Part shown: one piece after another, positions 17,350-25,222 of the stretch
How positions within the stretch are numbered: position 1 is the first letter of the stretch
Layout: every line of letters starts with the position of its first letter
Origin: JBBDIM01 sp040880405
GTDB taxonomy: Bacteria > Planctomycetota > Planctomycetia > Pirellulales > Pirellulaceae
Length of the DNA: 25,678 nucleotides
Direction: 5' to 3'
Assembly (NCBI GenBank): GCA_040880405.1
Contig: JBBDIM010000111.1
Coordinates: 1-25,678 of the forward strand
The notes under the pieces: generated by a model
What the model was told of the DNA's origin: nothing
Databases searched by the model: none
What the model saw: only the letters and a program-made list of their open reading frames with translations
Made by a program: the position numbers and the translations under genes

Positions 17350-17431
17350 GAAAAAGGGGTCAGGACTCTTTTTCATCAAACGTGTTCTATTTTGAGAACG
17401 GATCGCGAAAAAGAGTCCTGACCCCTTTTTC
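17350..17431 (-). repeat. REP-like palindromic element, copy 2
   Basis: It has the same 82-bp structure and orientation as copy 1. Here the complementarity continues outward (GGTGCGTGCG / CGCACGCACC) because the whole element lies at the centre of the larger inverted repeat. It sits about 80 bp upstream of the PSCyt2 gene start. Confidence 0.85.
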
Positions 17432-17509
17432 GCACGCACCATTTTCCCAGCGCCCCTATCCTCCGATTTCGAATTGCCCCTTCGTTTGGCATACCAAAGG
17501 ATGACAATC

Positions 17510-20500
17510 ATGTCGCGGCCTCGGATGTTTTTGACCGTTATAACGCTCGGTTGGATCGCCACCCAATGGGCAGGGCCAGCGCTGGCTCGGGATAATGAGA
17601 TCCCGCAGGGGAGCAAACTGGTTTCGCTGACCAGTTTTCCGGACCGCGTGACGCTGACCCATCCGCACGATTACCGCCAGTTGGTGATCACCGGCACGCT
17701 CGACACCGGCGAGACGATCGACCTGACAAGGGTTGCGGAGCGGACGGACACCTCGGAGGTCGTTCAGGTAACGCCGCAGGGTATGGTCTCGGCCGCGACC
17801 GATGGGAGTGGTGAACTACGCTTCCGCTATGACCAGCACGAGATCGCTATCCCGCTGGAAGTGAGTGGCTCCGGCGACGCCTACGAGGCGGACTTCAAAC
17901 AAGACGTGACCCCGGTAATGAGCAAGCTGGGCTGTAACGCCGGGACTTGCCATGGAGGCCAGGATGGCAAGGCGGGCTTCAAGCTGTCACTGCGCGGGTA
18001 CGACCATCTGTACGACTACCGCTCGTTGGTCGACGACATCGCGGGCCGACGGTTCAACCGCGTCGCCCCCGACCAAAGCCTGATGCTGCTGAAAGCCTCT
18101 GGCTCGATTCCGCATGTCGGCGGACAACTTACCCAACCAGGCGAGCGGCGGTATGAGATCCTGCGGAACTGGATCGCTGGGGGTGTCAACCTTGACTTGG
18201 AGACCCCCAGCGTAACGCGGATTGAGATTCATCCGGAAAACCCGACGATCGCCCGCGCCAATACCAACCAACAGTTCGCTATTATGGCCCACTACGAGGA
18301 TGGGGCTGTTCGGGATGTGACGGCGGATGCGTTTATTGAGAGTGGTGATATCGAAATAGCGGTCGCCGATGCCTACGGGGTGCTCACCCTGATGCGACGG
18401 GGTGAAGCTCCGGTCTTGGCTCGGTACGACGGGGCCTACATCGCGACCACCGTGACGGTGATGGGAGACCGCGCGGAGTTTCAGTGGGAGGATCGCCCCC
18501 AGCACAATTACATCGACGAGTTGGTCGACCAGAAGCTGAAACGCGTGAAAGTCTCGGCGAGCCCCCTGTGTACCGACGAGGAATTCGTGCGGCGGCTGTA
18601 TCTCGATTTGACCGGGATCCCGCCGACCATGCCCCAGCTCCGCGAGTTCCTGGACGATGAGCGTCCTTCCCAGGAGAAACGAGACGCCTTGGTCGATCAA
18701 TTGATCGGCGGCGGGGCGTATGTGGAGTACTGGACCAACAAGTGGGCTGATCTCTTGCAGGTGAATCAAAAGTATCTGGGGCAGTCGGGGGTTCATGCCT
18801 TCCGCGACTGGATCAAGGAGTCGGTTGCCAGCAACAAGCCGTACGATGAGATGGTATACGAGATTCTCAATTCTTCGGGATCGAACCTGAAGTCTCCCCC
18901 GTCCTCGTACTACAAGATTCTCCGCACACCGGAAGACCTGATGGAAAACACCACACAGCTTTTCCTCGCGGTGCGGTTCAACTGCAACAAGTGCCACGAC
19001 CATCCGTTTGAGCGGTGGACCCAAAGCCAGTATTACCACCTCTCCGCCTATTTCACCCAGGTCGGCCGGAAAGAGGATCAGCGGTTCGCGGGGCAGAAGA
19101 TCGGCGGGAGCGCCGTCGAAGGGGCGACGCCCCTAGCCGAGGTGATTTACGATACCGGCTCCGGCGAGATCAAACATGTCGGGACTGGTGAAGTCAGCGA
19201 GCCGATCTTCCCGTACCAGGAGGACCTCGCACCCGGCGGAGATACCCGGCGTGAGGCGTTGGCCCGGTGGATCACCGCGCCGGAAAACCAATACTTCGCC
19301 AAAAGCTATGTCAATCGACTCTGGGGTTACCTGCTCGGCCGGGGAATCATCGAACCGATCGACGACATCCGGGCCGGCAATCCACCCACCAACCCTGAGC
19401 TGCTGGAGGCCCTGACCGAGAGCTTCATCCAAAGCGGGTTCGATACCCAGCACATTTTGCGTGAGATTTGCAAGTCCCGGGTCTACCAGCAATCGGTCGC
19501 GAGCGACCGCTGGAACGCGGATGACGACATCAACTTCTCGCACGCGATGGCTCGGCGGTTGCCGGCCGAGGTACTGTTCGATTCGATCCACGCGGTAACC
19601 GGCAGTCAGCCAAAGTTGCCGGGCGTGCCGCAAGGGTTTCGCGCGACCCAGTTGCCTGACACCTCCGCACGCAACCCGTTTCTGGACGACTTCGGCCGTC
19701 CTTCGCGGGAAAGCTCTTGCGAGTGCGAACGCTCGACCGGGGTGATGCTTGGCCCGGTGATGAAACTAGTCAACGGCCCGACCATCAGCGACGCGATCGC
19801 CGATCCCAACAATGAACTGACTCGACTCACCGCCGAAACCCCCGACGACCGGGAACTGGCGAACCAGCTCTTCCTTCGCATTCTCAACCGGTTGCCAAGC
19901 GAGCAGGAACAACAGATTGTCACCGTGGCGTTGAACGAGCCGCTGACCGATCGGCAGGAGGCGGAACAGACTCTGGAGGCGTACAAAGCGGAGCTGCTCA
20001 CCGGAATCGACGCGTGGGAGGCTTCGCTGACTAGGATTCCGCAGTGGAATCCGCTCAAGCCAACCGAGACCACCTCGACCGCCGGAGCGGCGTTTGCCAC
20101 GGACGACGACGCCAAGGTGACCGTCACCGGGGAGCTCAAGCTCGATACCTGGACGCTGGAGTTCCCGCTTGCGGAGGGGCAGCTTACCGGTATCCGCCTG
20201 GAGGCCCTGACCGATCCAGCCTTGGCGGCCGGTGGCCCAGGGAGGGCCAAGAACGGCAACTTCGTGCTAAGCCGGTTGATCGTCGCGGTCCGCGACGCCG
20301 CAGGGACCGAGACCGAAGTGCCGCTGGCCAATGCCCAGGCGAGCTTCTCGCAAGCGGGCTGGGATGTGCGGGGGGCGATCGACGGCAATACGGCCTCCGG
20401 GTGGGCGATCATGCCGAAGTTCGGCGTCGATCATCAGGCGATCTTCGAAACGGCCCAGCCGCTAACCGTGTCCGCAGGGGCAACGCTGGTGGTGAAGCTC

Positions 20501-20815
20501 GATCATCAGTACCCCGACGGGACTCACCAACTAGGAAAGTTCCGGATCAGCCAGACCGATAGTCCGGCACCGCTGCGGCTGGAGTCGTCGGTTCCCGAAC
20601 CGCTCGAGAAAATCGTGTCGGTCCCGGCGGCTGAGCGGACGGAGGCCCAAGTGGCGCAGCTCCACGAGTTTTATCTGGCGGACGACGCTCGACTGGACAA
20701 CCTGCGGAAGCAGGTGGAACAGGCGAAAAAGCTGGAGGAAAACACCCGGCTCATCGCCGTCCAGGACCTGGCCTGGGCATTGATCAACAGCCCCTCGTTT
20801 TTGTTCAACCGTTAG
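17510..20815 (+). CDS. Secreted PSCyt2 / DUF1549 / DUF1553 cytochrome-like protein
   Basis: An 1101-residue exported protein of a family expanded in Planctomycetota and Verrucomicrobiota. A signal peptide ends near residue 26 (GPALA|RD). An Ig-like region precedes a GCNAGTCHG motif (C142, C147, H148; a CX4CH spacing rather than CXXCH). A bacterial Ig-like domain occupies about 236-325. DUF1549 (about 332-545) carries CNKCHDHPFERW (C492, C495, H496). DUF1553 spans about 580-800, and the C-terminal part has a beta-rich, possibly carbohydrate-binding region (about 860-1040). The start at 17510 is chosen because AAAGG lies 9 nt upstream; 17501 is the alternative. The usual DUF1501 partner gene is absent. 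Substrate and function are unknown; roles in periplasmic electron transfer or polysaccharide handling are only proposed for the family. Confidence 0.9.
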   Translation: MSRPRMFLTVITLGWIATQWAGPALARDNEIPQGSKLVSLTSFPDRVTLTHPHDYRQLVITGTLDTGETIDLTRVAERTDTSEVVQVTPQGMVSAATDGSGELRFRYDQHEIAIPLEVSGSGDAYEADFKQDVTPVMSKLGCNAGTCHGGQDGKAGFKLSLRGYDHLYDYRSLVDDIAGRRFNRVAPDQSLMLLKASGSIPHVGGQLTQPGERRYEILRNWIAGGVNLDLETPSVTRIEIHPENPTIARANTNQQFAIMAHYEDGAVRDVTADAFIESGDIEIAVADAYGVLTLMRRGEAPVLARYDGAYIATTVTVMGDRAEFQWEDRPQHNYIDELVDQKLKRVKVSASPLCTDEEFVRRLYLDLTGIPPTMPQLREFLDDERPSQEKRDALVDQLIGGGAYVEYWTNKWADLLQVNQKYLGQSGVHAFRDWIKESVASNKPYDEMVYEILNSSGSNLKSPPSSYYKILRTPEDLMENTTQLFLAVRFNCNKCHDHPFERWTQSQYYHLSAYFTQVGRKEDQRFAGQKIGGSAVEGATPLAEVIYDTGSGEIKHVGTGEVSEPIFPYQEDLAPGGDTRREALARWITAPENQYFAKSYVNRLWGYLLGRGIIEPIDDIRAGNPPTNPELLEALTESFIQSGFDTQHILREICKSRVYQQSVASDRWNADDDINFSHAMARRLPAEVLFDSIHAVTGSQPKLPGVPQGFRATQLPDTSARNPFLDDFGRPSRESSCECERSTGVMLGPVMKLVNGPTISDAIADPNNELTRLTAETPDDRELANQLFLRILNRLPSEQEQQIVTVALNEPLTDRQEAEQTLEAYKAELLTGIDAWEASLTRIPQWNPLKPTETTSTAGAAFATDDDAKVTVTGELKLDTWTLEFPLAEGQLTGIRLEALTDPALAAGGPGRAKNGNFVLSRLIVAVRDAAGTETEVPLANAQASFSQAGWDVRGAIDGNTASGWAIMPKFGVDHQAIFETAQPLTVSAGATLVVKLDHQYPDGTHQLGKFRISQTDSPAPLRLESSVPEPLEKIVSVPAAERTEAQVAQLHEFYLADDARLDNLRKQVEQAKKLEENTRLIAVQDLAWALINSPSFLFNR

Positions 20816-20826
20816 ACTGGGTGGCC

Positions 20827-20918
20827 GTGAAAAAGGGGTCAGGACCCCTTCGTTGCCACATGTGTCGGTGAGGACCGCCTCTTCGGGTTGCTAGAAAGGG
20901 TCCTGACCCCTTTTTCAC
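20827..20918 (-). repeat. REP-like palindromic element, copy 3 (arm-variant)
   Basis: The arms are GTGAAAAAGGGGTCAGGACC and its complement ending CTTTTTCAC. Compared with the other copies the inner arm reads AGGACCC in place of AGGACTC, and the opposite arm has the matching GGGTCCT. These paired changes keep the stem. It begins 11 bp after the PSCyt2 stop codon. Confidence 0.85.
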
Positions 20919-20937
20919 TCGCGGTTGACCGCCAGAT

Positions 20938-21029
20938 ATCCCACCAGTGGGATTGCGGCGGCCCTGGGATGTTAATAGCCTGAAACGTTCCTCGGTTCTC
21001 CGCCGTAAGTAGGGCAGCGGCGGGAGAAC
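20938..21029. promoter_or_regulatory. Two hairpins in the ABC operon leader
   Basis: ATCCCAC-CA-GTGGGAT (20938-20953) is a perfect 7-bp hairpin. GTTCTCCGCCG (20995-21005) pairs with CGGCGGGAGAAC (21018-21029) with one bulged base. Both lie upstream of the ABC ATPase start at 21063 and have no T tract, so they could be operators or leader-RNA structure. Confidence 0.35.
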
Positions 21030-21062
21030 GCACGGTAACGAAGTGGCGGGGCATCCAGGGTG

Positions 21063-21983
21063 ATGTTGGAAACGCGCGATCTGACAAAACGATACGGCGA
21101 TTTCCTCGCCCTGCGGGGTGCCACTCTGGATGTGGCCGAAGGGGAATGCGTGGGCGTGCTCGGCCCCAACGGAGCGGGCAAGTCCACTCTGTTTCGTCTG
21201 CTGATGGGGTTTATCCGTCCCACTTCCGGCACCGCCAAGGTCGCCGGGTTCGATTGCCAAAAGCAGCTTAAGGCGGTCCACGAAAATGTTGCCTACCTGC
21301 CGGGGGATGTCCGCCTGTTCGGCGAGATGCGAGGCCGCGGCGTGCTGGAGTTTTTCGCCGATATCCACCCTCGCGGCAACCGCCAAAAATCTTTAGATAC
21401 GGCCGCTCGGCTGGAGTTGGATTTGACGCGGCGGGTCGCCTTCATGTCGACCGGGATGCGGCAGAAGCTCGGCTTGGCGATCGCCCTCTCGAACGACGCC
21501 CCACTAATCATCATGGACGAACCGACCACCAGTCTCGACCCCAACGTCCGGGGTGAAGTAATTCGGATGATCGGCCAAGCCCACAAAAATGGCCGGACGG
21601 TGATGATCTGCTCGCACGTCCTGTCGGAAATCGAGGACATCTGCGACCGCGTGTTGATCTTGCGTGGCGGGGATGTCGTTCACGATCAATGCCTAGTCGA
21701 GCTCCGCCGCCGCTATCGGGTATTTGCCAAGTCGACCGGCAACATTGGGTCGCCGCCACCACAGATTGCCGGTCAGATCGAAAACCTGCGGCAGCACGAG
21801 ACCGACTTCCGCCTGGAAGTGGTGGGCGACCTGCAACCGGTGCTCCCTTGGCTCGCTGCCCAGCCGCTGGTCGACCTACGGATTCAGCCGCACGACCTGC
21901 GGGAAGTTTACGAACGGTATCACCATCCCGCCGCCTCACCCAACCTATCCCAGCCCACGACGTCACAGGTGGTCTCCGTATGA
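21063..21983 (+). CDS. ABC transporter ATP-binding protein (ABC-2 type)
   Basis: A 306-residue cytoplasmic ATPase that powers the permease encoded next. Walker A is GPNGAGKST (34-42 when counted from the ATG at 21063). The signature is STGMRQK (129-135), a variant common in ABC-2 exporters. Walker B is LIIMDEP with D152 and E153, and a switch His lies in CSHVLSE. A C-terminal extension of about 80 residues follows the nucleotide-binding domain, as in many ABC-2 ATPases. A GTG lies immediately before the ATG and could be the start; no clear ribosome binding site favours either. The stop overlaps the permease start (ATGA), so the two are translationally coupled. Export is likely but the substrate is unknown. 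Confidence 0.93.
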   Translation: MLETRDLTKRYGDFLALRGATLDVAEGECVGVLGPNGAGKSTLFRLLMGFIRPTSGTAKVAGFDCQKQLKAVHENVAYLPGDVRLFGEMRGRGVLEFFADIHPRGNRQKSLDTAARLELDLTRRVAFMSTGMRQKLGLAIALSNDAPLIIMDEPTTSLDPNVRGEVIRMIGQAHKNGRTVMICSHVLSEIEDICDRVLILRGGDVVHDQCLVELRRRYRVFAKSTGNIGSPPPQIAGQIENLRQHETDFRLEVVGDLQPVLPWLAAQPLVDLRIQPHDLREVYERYHHPAASPNLSQPTTSQVVSV

Positions 21984-22954
21984 ATCGCGCGCTGTTGGGA
22001 CGGGCCTTTCAAGAGGCCAAATGGTTGATGCTGGGCTGCGCTCTGACGATGCTCGGGTTTTGCTGGGTCCGCGTGTGGGTCGTCGGCCGGATCGACATGA
22101 GCCGCTTTCAGGGGATTTTAGAGATCCTCAAGCCAGAGTTCGAAAACTTCTCCGCCATCGATTTTCAATACGCGATCACCTACCCCGGCCGAGTCGCCTT
22201 CACTTTCAACGAACCGATGGTGATTCTGCTGATGGTCATTTGGGCAATCGCGCGGGGTTCCGATGCCGTGAGTGGGCCGCTGGGCAAGGGCTCGCTGGAG
22301 ATGATGCTGGCCCAGCCGGTGGGACGATTTCAATACTTGATGTCGAAGGTGCTGGTCAGCGCCCTCGGCGTGGTGGTGATCGCCGGGAGCGCCTGGCTGG
22401 GGCTGCACCTGGGGGTGCAAAACACGACCGTCAAGCAGGAACAGGCCCCGCTCAAGTTTGAGATTCCGCTCATCAAAATCGAGTTAGAAATCCCCTTCAC
22501 GCGGGGTGCCGGCGAACCGGAACGCATCCCCTTGAGCGACCATGTCGACACGGCCGACTTCGTGCCGCCGACGCTCAATTTGATGGCCTTGGGGTTCTTC
22601 TTCGCGGGGCTCGCCACCTGGATGTCGTCGTTAGACCGCTACCGCTGGCGGACAATCGCCATCATGTCCGGGTTCTTCGTGGTGCAGTTGCTCTTGAGGG
22701 TGCTGTCTCTCTCCTGGGAAGAGCAGGCCTGGCTCAAGTTCACGACAATCCTCTCACTGTACGAGCCGGAAGTGCTGGTGAGCTACCGCGAGCGATTGCC
22801 CGACGCCCCCTGGGCCCTGTGGACCGAATCGGTGACCGGAGTCTATGTGCTCGGAGGACTGGGTTTCGCGGGGCTGCTGACGTTCGGCGGATTGGTAAGT
22901 TTCGGCCTGGCCTTCTGGACCTTCTGCCGCAGAGACCTGCCCGCCCCGGTTTAG
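21980..22954 (+). CDS. ABC-2 family transporter permease
   Basis: A 324-residue membrane subunit that pairs with the ATPase just upstream. There are about six hydrophobic helices: near residue 15, around 80 (MVILLMVIWAIA), near 125-145, about 205-220, 230-250 and 285-310. A soluble loop of about 60 residues sits between helices 3 and 4. The motif GPLGKGSLEMMLAQPVGR before helix 3 is typical of ABC-2 permeases of the NosY-like type. I start at the ATG at 21980 because it overlaps the ATPase stop; the longer open frame back to 21689 lies inside the ATPase gene. No lipoprotein or receptor gene accompanies the pair. The substrate is unknown. Confidence 0.88.
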   Translation: MNRALLGRAFQEAKWLMLGCALTMLGFCWVRVWVVGRIDMSRFQGILEILKPEFENFSAIDFQYAITYPGRVAFTFNEPMVILLMVIWAIARGSDAVSGPLGKGSLEMMLAQPVGRFQYLMSKVLVSALGVVVIAGSAWLGLHLGVQNTTVKQEQAPLKFEIPLIKIELEIPFTRGAGEPERIPLSDHVDTADFVPPTLNLMALGFFFAGLATWMSSLDRYRWRTIAIMSGFFVVQLLLRVLSLSWEEQAWLKFTTILSLYEPEVLVSYRERLPDAPWALWTESVTGVYVLGGLGFAGLLTFGGLVSFGLAFWTFCRRDLPAPV

Positions 22955-23035
22955 GACCGGAGGGACGGGGAAGAGAGATCCTTTAGCCGCGAGCGGGTCG
23001 GCATGAATTAGCCAAAGGGATTAAGAAAGAAGTTA

Positions 23036-23212
23036 GCCACAGAGGGCACAGAGATCACAGAGAGATTGTTGGAAGGCGTTTACACAAATCTCTAGTCATC
23101 ATAATTTTCAAAGCCACTCTTTAATTAATGCGCAGGTATTGAAGCGCGAGTGATTCAAAACGCAACAAAAAACTCACCCCCTTCTCTCTGTGATCTCTGT
23201 GCCCTCTGTGGC
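23036..23212. repeat. Perfect CACAGAG inverted pair (9-nt units)
   Basis: The left arm (23036-23065) begins GCCACAGAGGGCACAGAG. The right arm (23183-23212) is its exact 30-bp complement, ending GCCCTCTGTGGC. The 117-bp spacer is more AT-rich than the surroundings and codes for nothing evident. This is the best preserved copy of the family in the window and lies between the ABC permease and the GntP permease. Confidence 0.9.
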
Positions 23213-23249
23213 AAAAAACTTCCTTCCGAAAAGCCAGAGTCGTTCCGCT

Positions 23250-24926
23250 CTAAACCAGCGGCAAAACAATCGCGCCGAGCATGGTGACCGCCAGGCCGAC
23301 TAGGCTGATAAAGATCGACATGGGAGTGATCGCCTTGAGTCCCTCGATATCGGTCATCCCGCTCATTTTGCACATCACCCAGAAGCCGGAATCGTTCATC
23401 CAGGCGATCGGCTTCGAGCCACATCCCACGGCCAGCGCTAAGTAAACGGGATGGAACCCCAGCACGTCCGGCGAGGCGACGCCGGAGAGGATACCGGCGG
23501 CGGTGATCATTGCTACGGTCGCCGAGCCTTGCGCGGTGCGGATGGCCATAGTCAGGAAGTAGGCGATCGCGAGCAGGGTGATCGGCGAGGAGGTATCGAC
23601 TTGGGAGAGGTACTCGGCGATGCCGGTCTCTCGGAGCATACTGCCGAAGGCACCCCCGGCGGCGGTGATCAAGATCACGATCCCACCACTCGCCAGCGCC
23701 GCGGCAACCGCGGTGGCCAGCTTTTTAGTGTCCCCTTTGAGCTGCCAAGCGACCATCGCCAAACCAATCGCCGCCGCGATCGTCAGCGCGATGTTCTTGT
23801 TGCCGAGCACCTCGGCCGCCTGCATCCAAGGGGTGGCGGGGTCGAACGGCAGCACCTTCAAAATGGTGTAACCGCTAATCAAAAACACCGGCAAGAGGAT
23901 CGGCAGCAGCGAGAGCCACAAGGGTGGCAGATCCTCGGTTTTTCGCTCGACGATCTTCTGGATATCCTCCAGCGTCATGTCGGGCGTTTCCCGCAGTGGC
24001 AGGTCCCAGTAACGGTTGAGCGTGACCGCGTAGAAATAGCCCGCGACGCTGGTGAAAAACCCGACACAGCACCCGGCCAAAATCATCAGCCCGATATCGA
24101 CATTGAACTGCTCGATCACAATCAGCGGCCCCGGCGTCGGCGGCACCAGGCTATGGGCCATCGTCCCGCCGACAATCACCGACAGCACGTACAGCAGGTA
24201 ATTTTTGCCGGTCCGCAGCCTTAAGGCCTTGGCCAGCGGGATCATCAGGTAGAACACCGTATCGAAAAACACCGGGATCGAAAGCACAAACCCGCTCGTG
24301 ATGAACGCCACCGAGGCCATCCCCTCACCCACGATGGACAGAGCGGCCCTCACAATTCGATCGGCCGCTCCGCTATCGAGCAGGCACTTGCCGATGATCG
24401 AGGCCATCGCAATCAAAATCGCGATCTGAGTGCAGGTCCCGCCAAACGCGGCCGCGACCCGTTCGCCGAGTGTCCCCTTGGCCTTACCTTGGGCCCGGCT
24501 CCAGTCCAGTGGATGGATAACGAGGTCACCCGCCTGCGGCTCGATGGCATCCGCCGAGATTAGCAGACGCTGCCCCTCCGGCAACTCTTCGGAGGTGGCG
24601 TCCTCCGAAACTTCTAACCGCGTGACCTGGGACAACTCGCCACCGCTGTCCCGCCGCAGAACCAAAAACTCCGAAACTTCGCGCAGGTTCTTTTGCTTGG
24701 ATAGATCGAGCACCCAGCTACTTGGCTCTCGCGAGCTGGCGTCTTCCGGTGCGACCCAAGGCACCGAGTCGCGTTCGGCGTGAAAGCGTTCTACCGCCGC
24801 TTGCGGGGTCAGTCCGGCCACGACCATCGCGGCCAAGATCAGCGCCAAAAAAGCATGGAGCCGAAAGATGAGCACGCCACCAATCACGATGACGACACCG
24901 ACAAGCACGATCCAGAGCGGATCCAT
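23250..24926 (-). CDS. GntP family permease (gluconate/organic-acid:H+ symporter type)
   Basis: A 558-residue inner-membrane transporter. RLHAFLALILAAMVVAGL (22-39), AFGGTCTQIAILIAMASIIGK after the insert, GGTMAHSLVPPTPGP and the C-terminal GSKPIAWMNDSGFW are all typical of the GntP family, which takes up gluconate, serine or other small acids with protons. Known members have about 440-450 residues. This one carries roughly 100 extra hydrophilic residues (about 49-155) between the second and third helices. The start is supported by GAGG 8 nt upstream. No sugar-acid kinase or dehydratase lies nearby, so the substrate is open. Confidence 0.9.
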   Translation of the reverse strand: MDPLWIVLVGVVIVIGGVLIFRLHAFLALILAAMVVAGLTPQAAVERFHAERDSVPWVAPEDASSREPSSWVLDLSKQKNLREVSEFLVLRRDSGGELSQVTRLEVSEDATSEELPEGQRLLISADAIEPQAGDLVIHPLDWSRAQGKAKGTLGERVAAAFGGTCTQIAILIAMASIIGKCLLDSGAADRIVRAALSIVGEGMASVAFITSGFVLSIPVFFDTVFYLMIPLAKALRLRTGKNYLLYVLSVIVGGTMAHSLVPPTPGPLIVIEQFNVDIGLMILAGCCVGFFTSVAGYFYAVTLNRYWDLPLRETPDMTLEDIQKIVERKTEDLPPLWLSLLPILLPVFLISGYTILKVLPFDPATPWMQAAEVLGNKNIALTIAAAIGLAMVAWQLKGDTKKLATAVAAALASGGIVILITAAGGAFGSMLRETGIAEYLSQVDTSSPITLLAIAYFLTMAIRTAQGSATVAMITAAGILSGVASPDVLGFHPVYLALAVGCGSKPIAWMNDSGFWVMCKMSGMTDIEGLKAITPMSIFISLVGLAVTMLGAIVLPLV

Positions 24927-25114
24927 GAGGGCCGCCTCAATGATAAGCGAACCACCAGCGAGCCATCTCGCCGCGGCGGTTCCAGGGGGAATGGGTGCAA
25001 AACGGGGAAGGGGGTGGACGCCGATATCGTCCCAAGGTGGGTTTTAGGTTAAGGTGTGGCTAAGGAAGAATCAAGCACCACCAAGGCCAATTGTTTGGGG
25101 CGGGTTACGCCTAA
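24927..25114. other. Spacer upstream of GntP and REP copy 4
   Basis: Non-coding sequence running leftward into the GntP ribosome binding site. It probably holds the GntP promoter on the minus strand, but no clear -35/-10 pair was found. Confidence 0.3.
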
Positions 25115-25201
25115 AGTGAAAAAGGGGTCAGGACTCTTTTTAGCGAACCGTCATCAAATGGAACACGCGCACCTAAAAAGAGTCCTGCCCCCTTTTTCAC
25201 T
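25115..25201 (+). repeat. REP-like palindromic element, copy 4
   Basis: The arms AGTGAAAAAGGGGTCAGGAC and the complement ending CCCCCTTTTTCACT have one mismatch in about 27 bp. The core reads AGCGAACCG...GGAACACGCGC and aligns with the reversed cores of copies 1 and 2, so the element has a definable direction. It sits about 20 bp upstream of the VOC gene. Confidence 0.85.
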
Positions 25202-25222
25202 CCAGCCCACGTACCTACGCCC

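Larger units (their letters stand above)
17103..17679. repeat. Large inverted repeat centred on REP copy 2
   Basis: The arms 17103-17349 and 17432-17679 are inverted copies with roughly 90% identity and at least one single-base indel. The REP-like element 17350-17431 is the centre. The arms include the upstream region, ribosome binding site and first codons of the PSCyt2 gene. The repeat is either a real head-to-head duplication or an assembly fold-back. Confidence 0.85.

Noticed and set aside
17987..19039. Minus-strand frame of 350 residues inside the PSCyt2 gene
   Set aside because: It is the antisense shadow of a clear plus-strand gene with recognised domains and has no family motif.
19606..20412. 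Minus-strand frame of 268 residues, rich in Ser, Val and Ala
   Set aside because: It lies opposite the DUF1553 part of the PSCyt2 gene and has the low complexity typical of shadow frames.
20805..21386. Minus-strand frame of 193 residues overlapping REP copy 3
   Set aside because: It crosses the REP-like palindrome and the antisense of the ABC ATPase; no domain or ribosome binding site supports it.
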